A stretch of DNA of 64,000 bases from NCBI GenBank assembly GCA_905215775.1, contig CAJMRM010000001.1, forward strand, positions 53,909-117,908. The letters run 5' to 3'. This document shows, in pieces, positions 1 through 8,269 of this stretch (position 1 is the stretch's first letter; every line of letters begins with the position of its first letter). Under the pieces are notes generated by a model. That model worked only from the letters and a program-made list of their open reading frames with translations, was not told where the DNA came from and did not search any database. Made by a program: the position numbers and the translations under genes. Source of the DNA: an uncultured bacterium (GTDB lineage Bacteria > Bacillota > Clostridia > Lachnospirales > Lachnospiraceae).

Positions 1-255
1 AAGAGCCAGGTTCAGCACAGCATCCGGCTTATAGGACTCCATTAAAGCGGTCAGCTCGTCCACATTGTCCGCGTCCACCTTCGCTGTGGTGATCTTTGTG
101 GAGGTCTTTCCCTCCAGCTCTGCCTTTAAGGCCTCACACTTGGAGACCGTCCGGCTGGCGATCATGATCTCTGTAAATACTTCGCTGTTCTGGCAGCATT
201 TATGGACTGCCACAGAAGCGACGCCGCCGCATCCGATAATCAGTAATCTGCTCAT
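1..255 (-). CDS. Saccharopine dehydrogenase family protein, N-terminal part (probable carboxynorspermidine synthase)
   Basis: The first 85 codons are present; the rest lies beyond the left edge. The protein begins MSRLLIIGCGGVASVAVHKC, an N-terminal Rossmann fold with the glycine pattern G-C-G-G-V-A for NAD(P) binding. It continues with a segment of the type EIMIASRT and an acidic region typical of the saccharopine dehydrogenase/carboxynorspermidine dehydrogenase family, which reductively condenses an aldehyde with a diamine. The ATG lies 2 nt after the stop of the spermidine synthase gene, so the two are co-transcribed. The polyamine neighbours favour carboxynorspermidine/carboxyspermidine synthase over lysine metabolism; that is inference, because the substrate-binding half is not visible. 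Confidence 0.8.
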   Translation of the reverse strand, partial: MSRLLIIGCGGVASVAVHKCCQNSEVFTEIMIASRTVSKCEALKAELEGKTSTKITTAKVDADNVDELTALMESYKPDAVLNLAL

Positions 256-257
256 TT

Positions 258-1112
258 TTATTGTTCCTCCTCTTCTAACAGATCCTCCACATATTTGGGC
301 AGCATAAAGGCTCCCATATGAAGATGGGTCGTGTAATACCATGTTTCTATCTTAAGATCATTCCATTCTCTGGGCTTAAAGTCCTTGATGGGATGATACT
401 TTTTCGATGCAAAGCCAAACAGCCAGTAGCCCGACGGACAGGTGGGGATATGGGCCTGGTAGACGCGGCTGATGGGGAAGGAGCGGAACGCCTTCCTGTG
501 CATGCTGCGGCAGGCCGCCTCGTCCTCGTCATAGAAGGGGCTTCCGTGCTGGTAGACCATGATGCCGTCGTCCTTCAGGGCATTGTAGCAGCTTCCGTAA
601 AATTCCTTTGTGAACAGGCCCTCCGTATGGCCGAAGGGGTCTGTGGAATCGTTGATGATCAGGTCATAAAGCCCTTTTTTGTTTCTCAGGAAGCGCAGGC
701 CGTCGTCATAATGGATCCTCACCCTCTCATCGTCCAGGGCGCAGGCCACCTCCGGAAAATACTCCCGGCATACGTCCACAAACATCCGGTCCGTTTCCAC
801 CACATCGATGTTCTCGATGGACTTATACTGCAGCAGCTCCTTGGCGACGCCGCCGTCGCCTCCGCCGATGATCAGCACGTTCTTCACATTGGGATGGACG
901 GCCATGGGCACATGGGTCACCATCTCATCATAAATAAATTCGTCCTTTTCAGAGAATACGATCTCCCCGTCCAGGGAAATGAATTTTCCGAATTCCTCGG
1001 AATCAAACACATCGATCCTCTGATATTCGCTTTCTCCGGAAAAAAGCTGTTTCTCGATCCGGATGGAAAGCTTTACGTTTCCCGTATGCAGCTCTGAAAA
1101 CCAGAATTCCAT
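258..1112 (-). CDS. speE: Polyamine aminopropyltransferase (spermidine synthase)
   Basis: The 284-residue protein transfers an aminopropyl group from decarboxylated S-adenosylmethionine to a diamine. It has the family layout: an N-terminal beta region (ELHTGNVKLSIRIEKQLFSG), the YQRIDVFDSEEFGKFISLDG strand, then the SAM-binding Rossmann fold with VLIIGGGDGGVAKELL (about residues 99-114), the acidic VETDRMF, DDGLRFL and the IINDSTDPFGHTEGLFTKEFY signature. Length matches bacterial SpeE. It sits between the Orn/Lys/Arg decarboxylase and a saccharopine-dehydrogenase-like gene, an apparent polyamine operon. No speD (source of decarboxylated SAM) is visible here. Confidence 0.95.
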   Translation of the reverse strand: MEFWFSELHTGNVKLSIRIEKQLFSGESEYQRIDVFDSEEFGKFISLDGEIVFSEKDEFIYDEMVTHVPMAVHPNVKNVLIIGGGDGGVAKELLQYKSIENIDVVETDRMFVDVCREYFPEVACALDDERVRIHYDDGLRFLRNKKGLYDLIINDSTDPFGHTEGLFTKEFYGSCYNALKDDGIMVYQHGSPFYDEDEAACRSMHRKAFRSFPISRVYQAHIPTCPSGYWLFGFASKKYHPIKDFKPREWNDLKIETWYYTTHLHMGAFMLPKYVEDLLEEEEQ

Positions 1113-1151
1113 TCTGCACCTCCCAGTCTCCTTAGTATTGCCGAACCGGCT

Positions 1152-2606
1152 CTAAATATTTGCCAGGACCATTAAGTGCTCCACAGCCGGATCCTCCGTT
1201 CCCTGCATGGAGCAGCCCTTTTCCTTGGCGTACATGATATATTCCACAATGTCGTCGGTGATCATCTCGCCGGGGGCCAGGATCGGGATTCCCGGCGGAT
1301 AGCACATCACAAACTCTGCGCAGACTCTTCCGGAGGATTTTTCCACAGGAAGAGAGATCTTATCAGAATAAAAGGCCTTCTGGGGCGACATGACCACCTT
1401 GGGAGAGATATATTCTCCGGATAAAAGGCCCGTGCTGTCCTTCTTATACAGACGTTCAATATCCGCCAGAGCGCCCACCAGACGTTCAATGTCCTGGATC
1501 CGGTCGCCGATGGAGATGTAAGCCAGGATGTTGCTGATGTCTCCGAATTCGATCTGGATATCATACTCATCCCTTAAAAGATCGTAGACCTCGATCCCCG
1601 CCAGGCCGATATCCCTTGTATACACAGAAAGCTTGGTCACATCGTAGTCGAATACGCTGTTTCCGTTGACCAGCTCCTTTCCGTAGGCGTAGTAGCCGCC
1701 GATGGAGTTGATCTCGCTCCTGGCGTACTCTGCCATATCCACCACCTTCCCAAAGGATTCCTCGCCTCTTAAAGCCAGGTTCCGTCTGGAAATATCCAGG
1801 CTGGATAACAGCAGGTAGGAGGCACTGGTGGTCTGGGTCAGGTTGATGATCTGGCGCACATAGTCGGCGTTGACCCCTTTATTTAACAGGAGCAGGGAGC
1901 TCTGGGTCAGGCTTCCGCCGGATTTGTGCATGGACACGGCCGCCAGATCCGCTCCGGCCTCCATGGCGGAAACCGGGAGATTTTTCCCGAAATACAGGTG
2001 GGTCCCGTGGGCCTCGTCGGCCAGGACCTTCATCCCCCTGGCGTGGGCCAGCTCTACGATGGTCTTGATATCCGAGCAGATCCCATAGTAGGTGGGGTTA
2101 TTGACGAATACGGCCACGGCGTCCGGGTTGTCCTCGATGGCCTGGCGGACCTTGTCCACCTCCATTCCCAGAGAGATCCCCAGCTTCTGGTTCACATCCG
2201 GATTTACATAAACCGGGACAGCTCCGCAGAGCACCATGGCGTTGATGACGCTTTTATGGACGTTCCGGGGGAGGATGATCTTATCTCCTGCCCGGCAGAC
2301 AGAGAGGATCATGGTCTGGACCGCCGATGTGGTGCCTCCCACCATCAGATAGGCTCCGGCTGCCCCGAAGGCCTCCGCTGCCAGCTCCTCCGCCTCCTTA
2401 ATCACAGAAACCGGGTGGCACAGGTTGTCCAGCGGCTTCATGGAGTTTACATCCAGGGACACGCATTTTTCCCCCAGGAGCTGTACCAGCTCCGGGTTTC
2501 CTCTTCCTCTTTTGTGGCCCGGCACATCAAAGGGGACCACTCTCTTCTTCTTAAACGCCTCCAGCGCTTCGTAAATGGGGGCTCTCTTCTGTTTCTCTCT
2601 ATCCAT
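1152..2606 (-). CDS. speA: Orn/Lys/Arg decarboxylase, fold type I (arginine or lysine decarboxylase)
   Basis: PLP-dependent decarboxylase of the aspartate aminotransferase fold, 484 residues from the chosen start. It opens with RAPIYEALEAFKKKRVVPFDVPGHKRG, as in Firmicute YaaO/SpeA-type enzymes. ADEAHGTHLYF and the Schiff-base lysine motif SMHKSGGSLTQSS follow, then the shorter C-terminal domain ending near PPGIPILAPGE. The ATG at 2606 is chosen because GGAAAGGG lies 8 nt upstream. Upstream in-frame starts (2624 ATG, 2690 TTG) would run into the leader terminator. The product feeds the downstream speE. Substrate (arginine, lysine or ornithine) cannot be read from the sequence. Confidence 0.9.
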   Translation of the reverse strand: MDREKQKRAPIYEALEAFKKKRVVPFDVPGHKRGRGNPELVQLLGEKCVSLDVNSMKPLDNLCHPVSVIKEAEELAAEAFGAAGAYLMVGGTTSAVQTMILSVCRAGDKIILPRNVHKSVINAMVLCGAVPVYVNPDVNQKLGISLGMEVDKVRQAIEDNPDAVAVFVNNPTYYGICSDIKTIVELAHARGMKVLADEAHGTHLYFGKNLPVSAMEAGADLAAVSMHKSGGSLTQSSLLLLNKGVNADYVRQIINLTQTTSASYLLLSSLDISRRNLALRGEESFGKVVDMAEYARSEINSIGGYYAYGKELVNGNSVFDYDVTKLSVYTRDIGLAGIEVYDLLRDEYDIQIEFGDISNILAYISIGDRIQDIERLVGALADIERLYKKDSTGLLSGEYISPKVVMSPQKAFYSDKISLPVEKSSGRVCAEFVMCYPPGIPILAPGEMITDDIVEYIMYAKEKGCSMQGTEDPAVEHLMVLANI

Positions 2607-2901
2607 TCCCAAATCCCTTTCCATTTTTCCCATATGCAGGAAAGAATCCTTTTCCGCAGGCTTCCTATGATAAAAAGGCAGATGATGCAATTCATCATCT
2701 GCCTTACGATTCCTATTCCGCGAAACGGGCGTGTACGGTCCAATGCCGTTTTCCGTTTCTTAATGACCGTTATCGTTTCCGATGCTTCAATCGCAAATAT
2801 ATGTTTCCTGCTCTTATTGACCGTTTCACAAGATGATGTGCGCACTGCGCGTTGATTATAAAGTGATCAGCTTATAAAATTTGAGCTTTTAACTCAATCA
2901 A
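2607..2901 (-). promoter_or_regulatory. speA promoter and long 5' leader
   Basis: Two candidate minus-strand promoters are visible. One has -35 TTGATT (2896-2901) and -10 TTATAA (2872-2877) with an 18-bp spacer; the other is a perfect TATAAT at 2855-2860. A TTGAG...CTCAA inverted repeat (2881-2897) overlaps the promoter zone. The leader of about 240 nt contains an imperfect direct repeat (2750-2773 and 2804-2827, both with a TGACCGTT core on the plus strand) and ends in the terminator hairpin. The layout fits a riboswitch or leader-peptide attenuator, but I recognise no known aptamer. The remaining stretch up to glsA (2902-3106) shows no gene. Confidence 0.5.
2671..2705 (-). terminator. Attenuator-like intrinsic terminator in the speA leader
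   Basis: A perfect 13-bp inverted repeat (2675-2687 and 2693-2705) encloses a 5-nt loop. On the minus strand it is followed at once by TTTTTA. It lies between the candidate promoter and the speA start, about 65 nt before the start codon, so it would stop speA transcription unless bypassed. This is the layout of a transcription attenuator. Confidence 0.7.
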
Positions 2902-3106
2902 TAATGCGGTTTCCCGCGCCGGCGTTTGACCCGCCTGTCCGTGTGGGCTTGACTTGCGCCCCCTGGAGGGCGAAAGTGGTCACAAATACATTTGCATGAA
3001 AACGATAATGTCTCTTCACACTGGAAATATCATAACTCATTCTGTCATGATATGTCAAGCGGTTTTTGTCTCCCGCCGCAGCAGGCCTCTTTCCCTCTGC
3101 CCGGGA

Positions 3107-4024
3107 TCACTGCTCGGCTGCAAACATGTGCAGGTTCAGCTCCTTGGAAAGATATTCCAGGACATGGCTTCCGCCGATGCTGTTGCCCTTTTCGTTGAGG
3201 GCCGGCCCATAGATGCCGATGCCCATGCGCTTTTCCACCACAGCCAGGATCCCGCCGCCGACGCCGCTCTTGGAGGGGATCCCCACCCGGACGGCGAACT
3301 CGCCGGAGCCGTCGTACATGCCGCAGGTCAGCATAATGGTCTTGGCAACCTGGACGGCGTATTTGTCAATGAGCCGTTCCCCGGTCTCCGGATGGCGGCC
3401 GCCGTTGGACAGCACCAAGCCCAGACCGGCCAGGCTCTCTGCCGTGACGCTTAGGGAGCACATCCGCGTATAGAGCTCCAAGCTCTTTTCCACATCGCTT
3501 TCCAGGATCCCCTTGCTCTGCAGCAGGTAGGCGATGGCCCGGTTCCTGGCACAGTGGTCCATCTCGGACCGGAATACCTTCTCATCCATGACGATATCCT
3601 TGTCCAGGCAGAGCCGCCTGGCATAGTTCAGCATGTCCTCAAAGGTCACGTCGGGCACCAGATAACCGGCAGTGGTGATGGCTCCCGCATTGATCATGGG
3701 ATTAAAGGGCTTGTCGCTGGCAAGATCCAGCTTCACCAGAGAGTTGAACGCGTCGCCCGAGGGCTCCATGTTCATCTTCTCAAACACCTTATTGAATCCG
3801 CAGTGCTGCAGGGCCACCATCAGGGTAATCACTTTGGAGATACTCTGGATCGTGAACCGTTCTTTTGTGTCTCCGGCGGAAAACGTCTCCATTCCCCTGG
3901 TCCGGATGCAGACGCCCAGATGGTTTTTGTCTACCTTGGCCAGCTCCGGGATATAGGAGGCGCACTCCCCCTCCGGAATGTATTTCCGTCCGATCTCCAA
4001 TGCATTTTCAAGTATTTTCTGCAT
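3107..4024 (-). CDS. glsA: Glutaminase A
   Basis: Serine-dependent glutaminase (beta-lactamase-like fold) that hydrolyses glutamine to glutamate and ammonia in the cytoplasm. Visible family motifs are GECASYIPELAKVDKNHLGV, FTIQSISKVITLMVAL with the catalytic Ser-x-x-Lys, EPSGDAFNS, PFNPMINAGAI, and the C-terminal KSGVGGGILAVV and GPALNEKGNSIGG. The start at 4024 is preceded by GAGGTG five nt upstream; a start nine codons earlier lacks this. The 305-residue length is normal for GlsA. It is transcribed alone, between the polyamine leader and the AbgB-like gene. Confidence 0.95.
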   Translation of the reverse strand: MQKILENALEIGRKYIPEGECASYIPELAKVDKNHLGVCIRTRGMETFSAGDTKERFTIQSISKVITLMVALQHCGFNKVFEKMNMEPSGDAFNSLVKLDLASDKPFNPMINAGAITTAGYLVPDVTFEDMLNYARRLCLDKDIVMDEKVFRSEMDHCARNRAIAYLLQSKGILESDVEKSLELYTRMCSLSVTAESLAGLGLVLSNGGRHPETGERLIDKYAVQVAKTIMLTCGMYDGSGEFAVRVGIPSKSGVGGGILAVVEKRMGIGIYGPALNEKGNSIGGSHVLEYLSKELNLHMFAAEQ

Positions 4025-4161
4025 GTTTTCACCTCTATATGATGTAATCATTCAGCCGCGCGGAGATCCGGACAGGAAAAATTTCTGTCTGGATCTCCAT
4101 AGGGCAGATATATGGCTGAACCGTTACCTCTGTTTTCCTGCCGGCTTTCTGCCCGCAGGAT

Positions 4162-5595
4162 TTATTCGTTCAGTCTCGGTCCCACGCCGTCCGGGATCGG
4201 GCATTCATAGACGCCGCCGGTCTCTGCCAGCCATTCTTCTCTGGCCTTCTTCACCAGCTCCGGGTTTTCAAAAAGCTTTACCCCGGCCAGAGCCATGGCC
4301 TTTCCGGCTGTCAGCATGGCCTTGTGGGCGATCTCCGTATTGCCGTGGGCCGTCATCTGCCAGGTATGGGCCGCCGTTCCAAAGGTAGCTGTGGCTGTGG
4401 TCAGCTGGGCCGTGGGCATCACGTAGCTGGCGTCTCCCACATCGGTGGAGCCTGGCAGCACCCTGCCTGCCCACACCAGGGGCTCGATCCTCGTGTTCAG
4501 GGGCCGTTCCATAAAGGCCTCCGCCTCCTGGCCGTATTTTTTCTTCACAGCTGCCTTCTTGGCCTCCAGCTCATCCTCCGTGGCAGTCTCTGTAAAGAAC
4601 CTTCTTGCCAGGGCAAAATCCTCCTCGTCAAACTCCGGTCCTCCCACCTCTTCCAGGGATTCATAAAGGACCTCGGAAAGAGCGTGGTTGGGGATAAAAT
4701 CGGAAAGTCCCGCATAAAGCTCATAGGTCATTTCCGTTCCCGTCATCTTTGCGGCTCCCTCGGCCACGTCGATGACCCGCTTGTAGATCTCCTGTACCTG
4801 CCAGGACTTGGGAGCGCGGATAAAGTAGTGGACCCGGCTGTGGCCCTGTACCACGTTGGGAGCGATGCCTCCCACATCCCGGTACGCATAATGGATCCTG
4901 GCGTCAGAGATGATGTGCTCTCTTAAGTAGTTGACGCCCACGCTCATGAGCTCGGCGGCATCCAGGGCAGAACGGCCCAGCTCCGGCGCAGCGGCGGCAT
5001 GGGAGGTAACGCCCTTGAAGTTAAAGAACACGCTCACGTTGGCCAGGGAGGAGGTGGTCCATACGGCGTTGGCCGTATCCGGATGCCAGGTCAGGGCCGC
5101 GTCCACGCCGTCAAAGATCCCGTCTCTGGCCATGATGGTTTTTCCGTTCCCCTTTTCCTCGCTGGGACAGCCAAAGAGGACCACGGTTCCCTTTCCGGGG
5201 TTCTCCTCCAGATACGCCTTCACAGCCAGGGCCGCAGCCAGAGTCCCTGCACCCAGGAGGTTATGGCCGCAGCCGTGGCCGTCAGGATTTTCTCCGCAGG
5301 CCGGCTTTCTCTCCGTACAGCCGCCCAGCTGGGAAAGCTCCGGAAGCGCGTCGTACTCGGCTAAAAAGCCCACCACCGGCTTTCCGCTTCCGTAAGAAGC
5401 CTTAAAGGCCGTTGGCATTCCGGCAATGCCCATCTCCACGGCAAAGCCCTCCTTCTCCAGGACCTGCTGGTACAGCTTTGCCGTTTCAAACTCATGGAAG
5501 CCGGTTTCCGCAAAATCAAAGATCCGGTCGCTGACCTCCACCACCAGCTCCTGTTTCCGGCTGATGGCGTCTAACACAAACTCTTTCCTGTTCAT
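4162..5595 (-). CDS. M20-family amidohydrolase, AbgB-like (copy 1)
   Basis: Zinc-dependent amidohydrolase of the AbgB (p-aminobenzoyl-glutamate hydrolase subunit B) type, 477 residues. Metal-site motifs of the M20 catalytic domain are visible: GFLAEYDALPELSQ, NPDGHGCGHNLLGAG, FGCPSEEKGNGKTIMA and LTWHPDT. The lid/dimerisation domain follows (GVTSHAAAAPELGRSALDA), then a C-terminal GSTDVGDASYVMPTAQL. GGAG lies 7 nt before the ATG. It follows the two membrane genes in the same direction, suggesting that imported conjugates are hydrolysed inside the cell. It is clearly paralogous to the gene at 36033-37466. The true substrate is unknown. Confidence 0.85.
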   Translation of the reverse strand: MNRKEFVLDAISRKQELVVEVSDRIFDFAETGFHEFETAKLYQQVLEKEGFAVEMGIAGMPTAFKASYGSGKPVVGFLAEYDALPELSQLGGCTERKPACGENPDGHGCGHNLLGAGTLAAALAVKAYLEENPGKGTVVLFGCPSEEKGNGKTIMARDGIFDGVDAALTWHPDTANAVWTTSSLANVSVFFNFKGVTSHAAAAPELGRSALDAAELMSVGVNYLREHIISDARIHYAYRDVGGIAPNVVQGHSRVHYFIRAPKSWQVQEIYKRVIDVAEGAAKMTGTEMTYELYAGLSDFIPNHALSEVLYESLEEVGGPEFDEEDFALARRFFTETATEDELEAKKAAVKKKYGQEAEAFMERPLNTRIEPLVWAGRVLPGSTDVGDASYVMPTAQLTTATATFGTAAHTWQMTAHGNTEIAHKAMLTAGKAMALAGVKLFENPELVKKAREEWLAETGGVYECPIPDGVGPRLNE

Positions 5596-5632
5596 AATGA
5601 TGCTCCTTTCCGTTTTTCCTAGTCCAGTTTCC

Positions 5633-6304
5633 CTATCCGATGAGCTTTTTCTTAAACAGCGAGTAGGAATACAGCGTTGAAAGAACGATCACTCCCACCA
5701 TGATGTAGCTCTGGTTGCTGGAGAAAAAGCTCCTTCCCAGCACAAAGATCAGAACGACCGGCAGGATAATGGGCACGATGGCCTGCTTGGGCGCTTTTAA
5801 GATATACGGGAATAACAGGGCGCCGATGAGAGCAGGCACCATGTTCTGGAACGCAGGCTGTAAAAACGGATTGTTGTATACCGGCGCAAAGATCGGAGCC
5901 AGGAACAGCATTCCTAAAAATACGATGGCCGTGGTCACAAAGGTGGACGCGGCTACGGCGATCATGGCCACCACGTCTGCCTTTTCGCTGCCCGGCGCAT
6001 GGCCGGCCACCTCCATGGCGTTGACAGCCGCCGGAACCTTCATGTTGCTCACATTGCCGGTCACGCAGGCCATATAGAGGGCCCCGCTGCCGATGATGGG
6101 CATGAAGGACAGGTTCTCACAGATCCCGCTGATGCTGAAGGTCAGAAGGATCGGAAACGCGTTCTGAAGGATCTGCGGGATATTCATGGGGATATGGTTG
6201 ACCATGGCCAGTACAAAGGGAACGGCCATGAAGCTTACCAGGGCGCAGATCACAGTCAGTCTGCCGATGGTATGGATCCGGTCGTGAAAACTTCTTTCTT
6301 TCAT
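5633..6304 (-). CDS. Predicted integral membrane protein, partner of the DUF5058 protein
   Basis: A 223-residue, strongly hydrophobic protein with about six predicted membrane segments. An N-terminal cytoplasmic stretch (MKERSFHDRIHTIGRL) precedes the first helix. Polar motifs between helices include FSISGICENLSFMPIIGSGALYMACVTGNVSNMKVPAA and a GHAPGSEKADVVAM loop, which look like transporter re-entrant regions. GGAGG lies 8 nt before the ATG, and 12 nt separate it from the upstream membrane gene. I do not recognise a named family. Its constant proximity to the DUF5058 protein and a hydrolase suggests the second half of a two-component permease (inference). Confidence 0.6.
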   Translation of the reverse strand: MKERSFHDRIHTIGRLTVICALVSFMAVPFVLAMVNHIPMNIPQILQNAFPILLTFSISGICENLSFMPIIGSGALYMACVTGNVSNMKVPAAVNAMEVAGHAPGSEKADVVAMIAVAASTFVTTAIVFLGMLFLAPIFAPVYNNPFLQPAFQNMVPALIGALLFPYILKAPKQAIVPIILPVVLIFVLGRSFFSSNQSYIMVGVIVLSTLYSYSLFKKKLIG

Positions 6305-6316
6305 CTTCTCTTCCTC

Positions 6317-7030
6317 CTAAGCGATCATTGCGTTGACAATACAGGATGCGAACATTCCCACCAGCATACTTAAGGGGAATGCGAACTCCTTCAGTTTTTT
6401 CCGGCCGGCAGCCAGCTTATTGACGCCAATGGCCGTAACCCCGGCCACCAGGATCGCCGCCACAGCCGGAAGGCTGGAAAAGTTTGTCAGATGAGGCGCC
6501 GCCATGGTGCCGTACATCCCCAGGAACATGGCCGTGGTGATAATGGGAACCAGGGCCGCGTTGCCGCTCTTTAAGGATTCCACCTTTTTGTCATAGCTTT
6601 TTAAGAAGAATACGTTGAAGATGTTTCCTCCCAGGATACCGATGGTAACCACAAAGAGGATGAATACGAATACGTCCACCGGGATCTCTCCTGCGGTGAT
6701 GGATTCCAGGCCGAAGGCCTCTGCCGCCATATTGGCTACCATGGTCTCATAGACGGCGGAGCCTACGACGCTTAATCGCAGCCACGGGAAATACCGTCCC
6801 AGGGCCGGCACCAGGAGCAGGTAGCTCACAATGATGGGGAGCGAGGGGATAATGGAGAAGATGGCGCTGCTCCGTGCCGCCTCCTTCATTTCCTCTTTGG
6901 TCATGTTCAGCTCTTTTCCCCGCTTAAAGGCCGCCGCCATAAAGATCATGGGCTGGATCAGGACGATCAGGATCGTGATGCCGCAGAGGGCCGCCATTAA
7001 CGGGCTGTTGGCCAGTTTCAGATGTGTCAT
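6317..7030 (-). CDS. DUF5058-type membrane protein (putative transporter subunit)
   Basis: A 237-residue membrane protein resembling the DUF5058 family. Helix one contains MAALCGITILIVLIQPMIFM. A conserved charged loop follows (KRGKELNMTKEEMKEAARSS), then SIIPSLPIIVSYLLL and four or five further helices. GGAGG is 8 nt from the ATG. It is the first gene of the operon that continues with the membrane partner and the AbgB-like hydrolase, opposite a divergent LysR gene. A role in uptake of an acylated amino acid is inferred from context only. Confidence 0.65.
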   Translation of the reverse strand: MTHLKLANSPLMAALCGITILIVLIQPMIFMAAAFKRGKELNMTKEEMKEAARSSAIFSIIPSLPIIVSYLLLVPALGRYFPWLRLSVVGSAVYETMVANMAAEAFGLESITAGEIPVDVFVFILFVVTIGILGGNIFNVFFLKSYDKKVESLKSGNAALVPIITTAMFLGMYGTMAAPHLTNFSSLPAVAAILVAGVTAIGVNKLAAGRKKLKEFAFPLSMLVGMFASCIVNAMIA

Positions 7031-7121
7031 ACTTTTTTCCTCCTAAATTCTCTGTTCCGGACGATGCCAGAGACAGGCCGCCCCATTCTGGTTGACAATT
7101 ATCCGAAACAGTCATACACTG

Positions 7122-7150
7122 ATTATATGAAAACCGGCGAAATTTGACAA
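7122..7150 (-). promoter_or_regulatory. Promoter of the DUF5058-abgB operon
   Basis: On the minus strand, -35 TTGTCA (7145-7150) and -10 TATAAT (7122-7127) are separated by 17 bp, directing transcription toward the gene starting at 7030. The same intergenic region carries TGGTTGACAATT at 7089-7100, which recurs upstream of the second abgB-like gene. It may be an operator for the divergent LysR protein. Confidence 0.65.
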
Positions 7151-7202
7151 ATTCCCCGTTTTCATCACGGTATAACTATTTCATTATGGATGGAGGAATT
7201 TC

Positions 7203-8222
7203 ATGAACTTACTGCATCTGGAATACCTGATCGAAATTGAAAACTGCGGTTCCATTTCCAAGGCAGCCAGACGCCTTTTCGTGACTCAGCCCTACTTAAG
7301 CCGGATCCTCAAAGAGGTGGAGTCCGAATACGGAATTACAGTCTTTACCCGTGAAAAGACCGGGATCACTCCCACAGACAGCGGACGGCTGTTTCTGGAT
7401 ATGGCCAGAGATCTGCTGGACAATGCCGGCAATTTCCAGAGGATCTTCCGGGAGCGGGCCGACCACTACCGGCTGCGGGTCTCCGCCAGTACCTGCTCCC
7501 ACCCCAACGACGCGTTTATCCGTATGGTAAAATCCCTTCCGGACATACCGCTCCGGTTCTCCTACCGGGAAAGCTCCGCCCGCATCGTCATCGAAGATAT
7601 CTATTCCAACCGGGCCGACATCGGGGTCCTTATGTACCTGTCCCATACCCGCAGTCAGATCCAGGAGCTTTTGTCCTTCCGCCACCTGGAGGAGCATTTT
7701 CTTTTTTCCTCCAGAGCCCAGCTCTTCTGCCGGGAGGGCCACCCGATCTTAAAGGAAAAGGACTCCCTGACCATGGAAAAGATCTGCCAGTATAATTTTG
7801 CCCTGTATCCGATGGAAACCGGAAAATCCCGGGCCATGGAAAGCATCTACAACAATATGGACCTGAATTTCATCAACTGGAGCCAGATCCAGCAGATCGT
7901 CTATGTGGAGAGCCGTTCCGCCCTCCATACGCTTCTCCTGCGCACCGATTATCTCGGCATCGGGATCCTGCCCATCATGGACCAGGAAAAAAACTACCAT
8001 ATCGTGTCCATTCCGCTGCCCGACAGCATCCTGTCTGCCGAGCGGGGACGCGCCCACTATATCTGCAGCTACATCTTTCCCAAAGGAAAGGATCTGCCCA
8101 AGGCCGCCAGGGCGTACATTACCTTCCTGGAACAGTGCTACGGGCAGAATTCCGATTATATCCGCCAGATGCCCGAGGCCCAGAAAAGCATAGAAGAGCT
8201 CCGGCATCAGGAGGAGGATTAA
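7203..8222 (+). CDS. LysR-family transcriptional regulator (divergent from the DUF5058 operon)
   Basis: A 339-residue LysR-type regulator. The N-terminal winged helix-turn-helix is clear (LEYLIEIENCGSISKAARRLFVTQPYLSRILKEVE, residues 5-39), followed by the linker helix and a periplasmic-binding-like effector domain to about residue 310. GGAGG stands 6 nt before the ATG. It is transcribed away from the DUF5058/AbgB operon with a 172-nt shared promoter region, the standard arrangement for a LysR protein controlling its neighbour. The effector is unknown. Confidence 0.9.
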   Translation: MNLLHLEYLIEIENCGSISKAARRLFVTQPYLSRILKEVESEYGITVFTREKTGITPTDSGRLFLDMARDLLDNAGNFQRIFRERADHYRLRVSASTCSHPNDAFIRMVKSLPDIPLRFSYRESSARIVIEDIYSNRADIGVLMYLSHTRSQIQELLSFRHLEEHFLFSSRAQLFCREGHPILKEKDSLTMEKICQYNFALYPMETGKSRAMESIYNNMDLNFINWSQIQQIVYVESRSALHTLLLRTDYLGIGILPIMDQEKNYHIVSIPLPDSILSAERGRAHYICSYIFPKGKDLPKAARAYITFLEQCYGQNSDYIRQMPEAQKSIEELRHQEED

Positions 8223-8225
8223 ACC

Positions 8226-8256
8226 GAGGAAAGGGGGCCATACGCCCCCTTCCTTT
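8226..8256. terminator. Terminator hairpin between convergent lysR and pgcA
   Basis: AAGGGGGC/GCCCCCTT stem around the loop CATAC (8231-8251), extended by three pairs after a one-base bulge. On the plus strand it is followed by pyrimidine-rich TCCTTTCTG. Its place between convergent stop codons (8222 and 8270) fits a shared terminator. Confidence 0.6.
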
Positions 8257-8269
8257 CTGTATGCTTTCT

